Source: a virus
Reading direction: 5' to 3' (one strand)
Virus record (IMG/VR): IMGVR_UViG_3300009418_004704
Span: 1-32,121 of that record
Length of the DNA stretch: 32,121 nucleotides
Below, in pieces: positions 15,245 through 20,908 of this stretch. Under the pieces are notes generated by a model, which did not search any database, was not told the origin of the DNA, and saw only the letters and a list, made by a program, of their open reading frames with translations. The position numbers and the translations under genes are program-made. Numbering within the stretch: position 1 is the stretch's first letter; each line of letters starts with the position of its first letter.

Positions 15245-16358
15245 TTTCTTCCTCCTTATCAATGTTATAGAAGCTGGCTGCATCACCAGATCGATTAATG
15301 AACTTCATAATAATCTCTTCATCCATTATTTGAAGTACTCTATTTTTAAATTTCTCGCTTTGTAATTTTTCTTTCCACTTAGCGGCTTGGAACTTTTCGC
15401 TGGTGCCATCTTTGTAAACAAGGTCGTACCATGCGCCTGATTGTCTTAAATTATCAGAAACTTTTATGGCTTCTAGCCAACTTTCTTCATCTTGGATGCC
15501 TACGTTTTCGCCCCAAAGAATTTTAAAAGTACATTGGCGTCCTTCCGTACCAAAACGGCTCTTCTTTAATGTTGTCTTGACTTCAGAGCCAACTCTATAT
15601 CCATTATCGTCCACGATGAACGAGGCCTTGGCCTTGCGTTTTGTCAGCCAGATACGCAATGAGTATGCGTAGTGCATCGCTTTTCCACCGGGCGTGACAT
15701 ATGGTGTTGTCATAGCTTCGGATGGGCTCCGGGTAATATTTGTTTTAAGCTGGTTTAAGACCAAAAAAGTTGATTTGGAGGCGGCGATAGGAACTGTCAA
15801 TTTGGACATTCCTTTAGCCAGAATTCTAGGCTTAACTGCCATCGAAGATTGAGGGTTAAAATCGCCCTCTACATCACTCACAGAAGGAGTCAGAGCTAGT
15901 GAGTCCCAGATAAACAACATTCTATTGTCATTTGAGCCTAGTAATTCTTCAATAGTCTCCAAGACATACTCAACGCTAGGAGGTTGTGTGTACAACAAGT
16001 TGTCGATGTCACAGCCGGCGTTTGTTAGGAAGCTTGGATCAATGGCTGACTCAGAATCAAAGTATACAACATCCATGCCCATTTTTTGAGCATTAGCTGC
16101 TATCTGTGCTGCCATATACGACTTCCCTGAGCCCTCAAGGCCAGCGATTTCTACAATTTTGCCAACTGGTATACCCGCCAATTGCCCACGGCAAATAATG
16201 CTATCAAGCCAGCGTGAACCAGTAGAAATCCAATCTTTAACTTGTGTTGGGTTTTCTTTTGTTAGATCAAAAGCTACTTCAATGCCGGCCTTTTTGTTAA
16301 TGAGATTTCTCATCTCACCAATACTTAATCTTCCCAGTTTCTTTGATTTTCTCGCCAT
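15237..16358 (-). CDS. uvsX: UvsX/RecA-type recombinase
   Basis: A 373-residue RecA-fold ATPase that pairs homologous strands and drives recombination-dependent replication in T4-like phages. The sequence shows STGSRWLDSIICRG, Walker A GLEGSGKS (residues 73-80), the YFDSESAIDPSFL segment typical of RecA/UvsX, the Walker B-like strand MLFIWDSLAL, the loop around FLVLNQLKTNI and TPYVTPGGKAMHYAYSLRI. The C-terminal extension (from about 300) is charged. A good AGAGGAAG site precedes the ATG. The start lies 34 bases inside the upstream membrane protein gene. The gp32-like protein just upstream is its natural partner. No UvsY-like loader was identified. Confidence 0.93.
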   Translation of the reverse strand: MARKSKKLGRLSIGEMRNLINKKAGIEVAFDLTKENPTQVKDWISTGSRWLDSIICRGQLAGIPVGKIVEIAGLEGSGKSYMAAQIAANAQKMGMDVVYFDSESAIDPSFLTNAGCDIDNLLYTQPPSVEYVLETIEELLGSNDNRMLFIWDSLALTPSVSDVEGDFNPQSSMAVKPRILAKGMSKLTVPIAASKSTFLVLNQLKTNITRSPSEAMTTPYVTPGGKAMHYAYSLRIWLTKRKAKASFIVDDNGYRVGSEVKTTLKKSRFGTEGRQCTFKILWGENVGIQDEESWLEAIKVSDNLRQSGAWYDLVYKDGTSEKFQAAKWKEKLQSEKFKNRVLQIMDEEIIMKFINRSGDAASFYNIDKEEENA

Positions 16359-16663
16359 TCTTCCTCTTTTAAATCTAGTTCGCTTGTTAGTGACTCGTAA
16401 ACAGGGATGTCCATCGTTTCCTCTGGATCCCTCATATATCTATAATCAACGAGAGTATGGTTTATAAAGTGCCTTTGTCTCATATCAAAATGTGTTATCT
16501 TGTCTGTTAGCGGAATCAATAATTGTTGTGTTTCTTTGAGAGATTGATTAATGCTTTTAACAAGTTTTACTGAATAAAGTCTTTTGTTTTCTATATAAGC
16601 ACCAAGTGACATACCCGATATAAACAAACCAATTGACATGGCTATTATTATGAAAATGTCCAT
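16325..16663 (-). CDS. Small membrane protein of unknown function (112 aa)
   Basis: Residues 2-22 (DIFIIIAMSIGLFISGMSLG) form one membrane segment at the N-terminus. The rest is a soluble helical domain with an acidic, Trp-containing end (KEEEWRENQRNWED). The likely topology is a short N-terminus and a cytoplasmic C-terminal tail, but it could be reversed. AAGG precedes the ATG. It sits between the SSB and UvsX genes and overlaps the latter by 34 bases. A membrane role beside recombination genes could mean tethering of replication or host exclusion; nothing in the sequence decides. Confidence 0.7.
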   Translation of the reverse strand: MDIFIIIAMSIGLFISGMSLGAYIENKRLYSVKLVKSINQSLKETQQLLIPLTDKITHFDMRQRHFINHTLVDYRYMRDPEETMDIPVYESLTSELDLKEEEWRENQRNWED

Positions 16664-16716
16664 AACCTTAATTAGTTGTTAAATAAATTTTAAAATGAGA
16701 CCTCTGTAAACCCAGG

Positions 16717-16733
16717 CCTCCCTGCGGTGGAGG
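16717..16733 (-). terminator. Weak hairpin after the SSB gene
   Basis: Five base pairs (CCTCC with GGAGG) close a 7-base loop directly after the SSB stop codon. No T-run follows at once; an AT-rich stretch begins some 20 bases later. It may be a weak attenuator or an mRNA 3'-end stabiliser, lowering readthrough from SSB into the membrane protein and UvsX genes. The spacer 16664-16736 has no gene. Confidence 0.3.
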
Positions 16734-16736
16734 AAC

Positions 16737-17477
16737 TTATGATAGAAGTTCAGCAAAAGCCTTGTCAACGGCAGTACCGCCGGTGGACTTGCTATATTTT
16801 GTGGTTTCAACAGAAACATCTTCTGCGTCATCCTCACTAAGCAAAAACTCATCCAACATGACTTGGACCTGCTCCGGTGTCTTTCGCTCGAAGACAGAAT
16901 CAAAATCAGGAATTTGATCTAAAAATTTACCAATCTCCTCCTCAGTCCCAGCCATAGCCGACGGCTTACGGCGAGGCGTAATTGTAGTTTGTGGGAACTG
17001 TGCTCCAGGTGGCTTACCATAATTGATGGTCAAATCAGTGCCCTCATCAGTATCGGTGATATCACCGTATTCAGGGTTAAGAACAAGGTTCAGTAATTCT
17101 TTGTATGCAGTCTTACCGAAGCCCCATAGTCGTACACCCTTATCTTCCTCGCCGCGCACTAGAACCGGTGCGAAGAAGCGTTGACGAGCAGACAAGTCTT
17201 TGGCCATCTTAATAGATTCATCAGATCCTTCCTTGTATAGTTGACGAACAAAGTCATTTAGCGGATCATCTTCACCAAAATTTCTCTTCGGGCTCAAAAA
17301 ACCTGGGTTTCTGCCCAAGTTGTAATGAAACCAATACTCCTTAAACGGATCTCCATCGGGAGTTGGTACGATTCGAATCGTTGTCTCTCCGTCGTCTGGT
17401 CGCCAGAAAACACTCTGACCGCCGCGATTTTCTAGGGCGTCGCGCTTTTCCTTCATTTTTGCTAAATCAATACCCAT
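16737..17477 (-). CDS. Single-stranded DNA-binding protein, T4 gp32-like
   Basis: A 246-residue gp32-type SSB. The N-terminal part MGIDLAKMKEKRDALENRGG is basic, as for the cooperative LAST-type domain. The core contains FWRPDDGETTIRIVP, EYWFHYNLGRNPGFLSPKR, ARQRFFAPVLVRGEEDKGVR, LWGFGKTAYKELLNLVLNPE and GAQFPQTTITPRRKPS, a series typical of gp32 homologues in T4-like phages from marine hosts. The C-terminal third is acidic (LLSEDDAEDVSVE), the usual protein-interaction tail. The zinc-binding subdomain of T4 gp32 is not visible. The ATG is preceded by AAAAGGAG, a candidate -10 box and a hairpin leader, consistent with high and perhaps self-controlled expression. It supports DnaE, helicase and UvsX. 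Confidence 0.93.
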   Translation of the reverse strand: MGIDLAKMKEKRDALENRGGQSVFWRPDDGETTIRIVPTPDGDPFKEYWFHYNLGRNPGFLSPKRNFGEDDPLNDFVRQLYKEGSDESIKMAKDLSARQRFFAPVLVRGEEDKGVRLWGFGKTAYKELLNLVLNPEYGDITDTDEGTDLTINYGKPPGAQFPQTTITPRRKPSAMAGTEEEIGKFLDQIPDFDSVFERKTPEQVQVMLDEFLLSEDDAEDVSVETTKYSKSTGGTAVDKAFAELLS

Positions 17478-17510
17478 TTGTATTTCTCCTTTTTGCTTTT
17501 AGCTATAGTA

Positions 17511-17541
17511 CAGTCGGCTAATCTTCCGACCGTCTATTATA
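17511..17541 (-). promoter_or_regulatory. TATAAT box and leader hairpin in front of the SSB gene
   Basis: The 98-base gap 17478-17575 holds a perfect TATAAT on the minus strand (17541-17536), with a weak -35 region. Starting about 7 bases after it, a hairpin of seven pairs (CGGTCGG at 17532-17526 with CCGACTG at 17517-17511, one G-U) with an 8-base loop would lie near the 5' end of the message, ahead of AAAAGGAG. This resembles the position of structured control elements in the T4 gene 32 leader, where the protein represses its own translation; no pseudoknot was verified. Confidence 0.45.
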
Positions 17542-17575
17542 CAAAATAATAACTTTAAATTAGAAGTAAAATATA

Positions 17576-18409
17576 TTATTCTATTTTTTGTTCCTGAATA
17601 AATGACGCATAATGCGTCGAATAAATGTAGTTGTGTTCGTAGTTTGTTGAATAAATTTTAAAATTTGCTGCCACTCTTTCAGCAGCCTGTGCTCTTACAA
17701 AAGAACGTATGCTGTGTAGCGTTTCTTTGTCTTCTTCCAGCGTCTTCTCACTAATACCATAAAAATAATTTTTTGATCTTGGATACTGCATATCGTAAAA
17801 TAATTTTTCTTTGTTAGTTTCATAGTTAACAACGCCCATAGTGCCAATTCTTGCCGTAATAGGCTTGGGAGAGGACACCGTCAACAATGGTTCTGTTTTG
17901 TTAAATACATTTAACATATGGTATGTACTTGAAATTATATTATTTATATCCTCCCAATAGCTTTTGATTGACACAGTTTCAACTGCGGCCTCAACCAAAC
18001 TATTAGAAATAATATACATATTTTCAAACAACGCCGACCTAGCGTAATGCTGCATTATGCCAAAAGTAGCTCTATCTTTTAGAGCCTGCTCATCTGATAT
18101 TTGTACAATATCAGGTTTTACATAGATAATTGTAATTGGATTCTCTTTTAATTGTTCCAATATCCTCAAGCTGCAACCACTGACATTTCCTGTCCCGCTC
18201 ACGATGAAAGTTGTTTCTCCTTTGCACTTTGCTAATTTCAGCTTTTTATAGTTTTTTTCATAATTCTCATGAGAAATTTGATGTTTTAGAGGTAAAAAGG
18301 TGGGGTACCCTTTATCTTCTACATCAATACAAAAAACTTGATATTGTCCATAATCCTGGAAGTTTTTAGCTATTTGGCATCCGGCGCTTCCCAAGCCAAC
18401 AATATTCAT
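17576..18409 (-). CDS. Divergent tubulin/FtsZ-like GTPase
   Basis: The 277-residue protein follows the tubulin/FtsZ pattern in order. The start MNIVGLGSAGCQIAKNF matches the T1 nucleotide loop (FtsZ GVGGGGGNAV), followed by VFCIDVEDK (FtsZ FIAINTD). ETTFIVSGTGNVSG and LRILEQLK match the T4 signature GGGTGTG and its helix, then ITIIYVKPD (FtsZ VAVVTKPF). FENMYIISNSLVE matches the T6 segment (TLIVIPNDKLL). DINNIISSTYHMLNVFN and TARIGTMGVVNY correspond to the T7 region and the following strand, but the catalytic T7 acidic residue is not clearly kept. A second domain ends in YIYSTHYASFIQEQ. It overlaps the family A polymerase stop by four bases (ATGA). Phage tubulins such as PhuZ move or centre phage DNA in jumbo phages; that role here is inference. 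Confidence 0.62.
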   Translation of the reverse strand: MNIVGLGSAGCQIAKNFQDYGQYQVFCIDVEDKGYPTFLPLKHQISHENYEKNYKKLKLAKCKGETTFIVSGTGNVSGCSLRILEQLKENPITIIYVKPDIVQISDEQALKDRATFGIMQHYARSALFENMYIISNSLVEAAVETVSIKSYWEDINNIISSTYHMLNVFNKTEPLLTVSSPKPITARIGTMGVVNYETNKEKLFYDMQYPRSKNYFYGISEKTLEEDKETLHSIRSFVRAQAAERVAANFKIYSTNYEHNYIYSTHYASFIQEQKIE

Positions 18410-19584
18410 CTCACCTTCCTCATACTTCCAAAATTTTTGCCTAGACTCAAATTTGTGTTAAAAAAGCCAAATTTGGTATTTGAAAATTCTTGTGCAACTT
18501 CATTTAAGATGCTCTGATCCTCCTCAGCATAGTCCAATACCAAGCTATCATGTACACAAAAGCATATATTAGATTTTTTATTTTCTAACATCTTATCAAC
18601 TTTGATTGCAGATGTCAAGAACAAATCACTAGTTGTGCTCTGTATGAGATAATTAACTGCCTTGTCTTCTGACACTTTGATCTTGCGTCCAAACGGTGTT
18701 TCTACGTAGCCATCTTTATAATATTTATCGTATAAAGCATCTCGATTCAAATAGCTATTTAATTTTTTATTTTTAGCTTTTGGATTGTAGAGCCATGCGA
18801 AAACCTTCTTTTTGCTCTGGGCGCGGTCGTGTTTGTTATCAAAAATATTTTCTGCAATCCAATTATGGATATCGCCGCTTGGTTGTGTCTGGCCCAGGAG
18901 AGAAAACAAAACCCTAATTTCTGCAGCATTATAATCCAGTTCTAGAAAATAACTGTTTTTTGGCTGTAAGGCCGGCCTCAGCTCCTTGTTCAGGGTTAAA
19001 ATAGGGAAGCTGTTCTTGTTAGTCGTCAAGCGACCTGTAATGGTGCCCCATGGGTTGTAACTAATAATGCAAGATGTGTCTTTGATCTTGGGCAGTATCT
19101 TTCGTATTTTATCACTTGCCATATCCAAATTCTTAAAGTTTAAACTCAAGTTTTGTGACTCGATTTTTTTGAGAAGAAGTATCAGGTCAAACATAAAATC
19201 ATGATTTTCTGGACGAGAACGCGTATCGAAAATATGTTTGGTAATTGTGTTTTTCAATTTATGGAAATACAATAAAAAATTGTTTGGTAGCAAATCGTAA
19301 AAGCATACTTCCTGCAAATTAATTTTGCTCTTATGAAACGAATTCAAAAAAGCCATGGCCTTTTTATTAACCATCTGCCACTCTTCTTTCAACTCGTTTG
19401 GACAGCAGGTATCTAGTGGCTCGCCTTGAGCCCAGATATTAGCGTATTCAATATTTTGTTTCTGAAAGTGAGCCGATGGAGCCCAGGTGCCTGTTAACTC
19501 TGAACTATTGTAATCCTTTGTGATTCGTCCATCAACGTACAAAGCTATACATCCAGTCTTATTGTCTAACGTTTGAAAAAGCAA
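18406..19584 (-). CDS. Small family A DNA polymerase (polymerase domain only)
   Basis: A 392-residue protein with a complete family A palm and fingers but no exonuclease motifs. TITGRLTT precedes motif A, LELDYNAAEIRVLFSLLG (D217, E222, R224). Motif B keeps R254-x3-K258-x3-F262-x3-Y266 in DRAQSKKKVFAWLYN, matching E. coli R754, K758, F762 and Y766; the Phe favours dNTPs over ddNTPs. ETPFGRKI and NYLIQSTTSDL follow. Motif C is CVHDSLVLDY (H345, D346): the usual HDE is HDS, so one acidic residue is lost. The first 170 residues are not recognisable. The start is a TTG at 19584 with no strong ribosome site, and the frame is open a little further upstream, so the exact start is unsure. It may be a repair, recombination or gap-filling enzyme beside DnaE, paired with the separate 5'-3' exonuclease. 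Confidence 0.85.
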   Translation of the reverse strand: MLFQTLDNKTGCIALYVDGRITKDYNSSELTGTWAPSAHFQKQNIEYANIWAQGEPLDTCCPNELKEEWQMVNKKAMAFLNSFHKSKINLQEVCFYDLLPNNFLLYFHKLKNTITKHIFDTRSRPENHDFMFDLILLLKKIESQNLSLNFKNLDMASDKIRKILPKIKDTSCIISYNPWGTITGRLTTNKNSFPILTLNKELRPALQPKNSYFLELDYNAAEIRVLFSLLGQTQPSGDIHNWIAENIFDNKHDRAQSKKKVFAWLYNPKAKNKKLNSYLNRDALYDKYYKDGYVETPFGRKIKVSEDKAVNYLIQSTTSDLFLTSAIKVDKMLENKKSNICFCVHDSLVLDYAEEDQSILNEVAQEFSNTKFGFFNTNLSLGKNFGSMRKVR

Positions 19585-19591
19585 ACTTAAC

Positions 19592-20908
19592 TCATTTAAT
19601 ATTTTTGGTGGCGGTGAGAGGATAATTAACGGTGCTGGGATTCACAGCTCTTTCCAAAGCTATTTTCTTTTTTTGCTGGTATTCATCTTCAGTCATGCCG
19701 CCCCAGAAGGAACCTCTCTTTACAAAGTTAGGAACAAAGAAGCCCTTTGTCAAGTCATTAATATATTTAAGAGCGGCGTCTAGACCAAAGGCCCTCTTGT
19801 TGTCCAGCATCTCATTAACAAAAAAATTAAAATTTTGTGTTGTGTGATGAAATTTAGTTTCTGCAAACCTTAATTTGAGAATAATTTTTAACCAGTATTC
19901 GTGATGTTCCTCGTTGGTCATATCCTGTGGAGGTTGTCTGTTTCTCCTGATGTTTTTAACAGGGCGTTGACATCTAACAGAGGAACTCTTGTGCTGAATT
20001 AATTCTTCGTATGTGCCGTATTGTTGATAAAAAGAAGTGTAAAGAGTTTCAAACACATTTTTTATGTTTAGAGCTTCTTCCATATGTGGCCGTCGATAAT
20101 AATAATCAAACACATTTCCATAATCAATTCCAAAGTGATTCATGGACATTTGTCCGCCTGCCAGTTTAGAATTTGAAGAAGTGTTCCCAGTCCAGCCAGA
20201 CGCCAAATTAAAAACTAATCGCCATGGTGCATTCTTATCTAGCATAAATCCATATTTTTTTGTTTCTTTTGCGAAGAAAACAAAGTTTGGATCTTTTGTA
20301 TATTTAAGTATCGCGGTATTAGTAGGTAATCCGTGTTGCTCCGATGCTATCTCGACCATCAGCCCACTAATAAACGGACTACAGTGAGTCGAAAGAACGA
20401 AACCAGTTTTTGTAATTGGAAAATAATGAGCATTTCTTAAAGCATATCGTACAAATTCCTTAATAAAAGATTTATGATCTTTTATTCTTTCATGTCGTCG
20501 ATCAATCTCAAGGTAATTGTTGACAAAATCAGTATATAATTTATTTAAATATTGATTGTAGCTGAATTCTAAATCATGGTAGTCCCATGCCTTGTGTGCC
20601 CTTAAATTAATAGAATATGCGCCACTTCTATTAATTAATCCGCGGTCGGCCGCTTTTTTAACACTCCTTCTAAGATTAAAAAAAGCTTCGCTAACAAAGT
20701 CAGCTGCAAAATGTGTCTTCTTAGAACCACCATAAATTTGTTTTAAATTTGAATCGTCCAAATAAATTGCGTCGCCCTTAGGATCTATACGCCCATAAAA
20801 CAAATGTTTACGTTCCAAATCAAAAACACCAACCCCAGCTAAATTCGGATAATAATTACTTAAATTATTTTTTGAATTAAATATCGACTCGGTGAGATTC
20901 TCAGACAT
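19592..20908 (-). CDS. Probable virion structural protein, function unknown (438 aa)
   Basis: I do not recognise the fold. The protein is rich in Tyr, Phe, Asn and His, with NYYPNLAGVGVFDLERKH near the start and WRLFNLAS-type aromatic segments. It has no membrane segment, coiled coil or catalytic motif. Its ATG overlaps the stop of the 968-residue tail gene (TAATG), so it belongs to the tail operon. It is the last gene of that operon before the replication genes, whose start follows seven bases after its stop. A baseplate or tail-completion role is inferred from this position only. Confidence 0.6.
   Translation of the reverse strand: MSENLTESIFNSKNNLSNYYPNLAGVGVFDLERKHLFYGRIDPKGDAIYLDDSNLKQIYGGSKKTHFAADFVSEAFFNLRRSVKKAADRGLINRSGAYSINLRAHKAWDYHDLEFSYNQYLNKLYTDFVNNYLEIDRRHERIKDHKSFIKEFVRYALRNAHYFPITKTGFVLSTHCSPFISGLMVEIASEQHGLPTNTAILKYTKDPNFVFFAKETKKYGFMLDKNAPWRLVFNLASGWTGNTSSNSKLAGGQMSMNHFGIDYGNVFDYYYRRPHMEEALNIKNVFETLYTSFYQQYGTYEELIQHKSSSVRCQRPVKNIRRNRQPPQDMTNEEHHEYWLKIILKLRFAETKFHHTTQNFNFFVNEMLDNKRAFGLDAALKYINDLTKGFFVPNFVKRGSFWGGMTEDEYQQKKKIALERAVNPSTVNYPLTATKNIK

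Noticed and set aside
16679-16903. Minus-strand 74-codon frame at the end of the SSB gene
   Set aside because: It overlaps the acidic tail of the gp32-like gene in another frame, has no ribosome site and shows Ser/Arg-rich shadow composition.
19570-19600. Frameshift fusion of the 438-residue protein with the family A polymerase at AAA TGA G
   Set aside because: A +1 slip would join the frames, but a structural-polymerase fusion makes no sense and there is no slippery run; separate starts are simpler.
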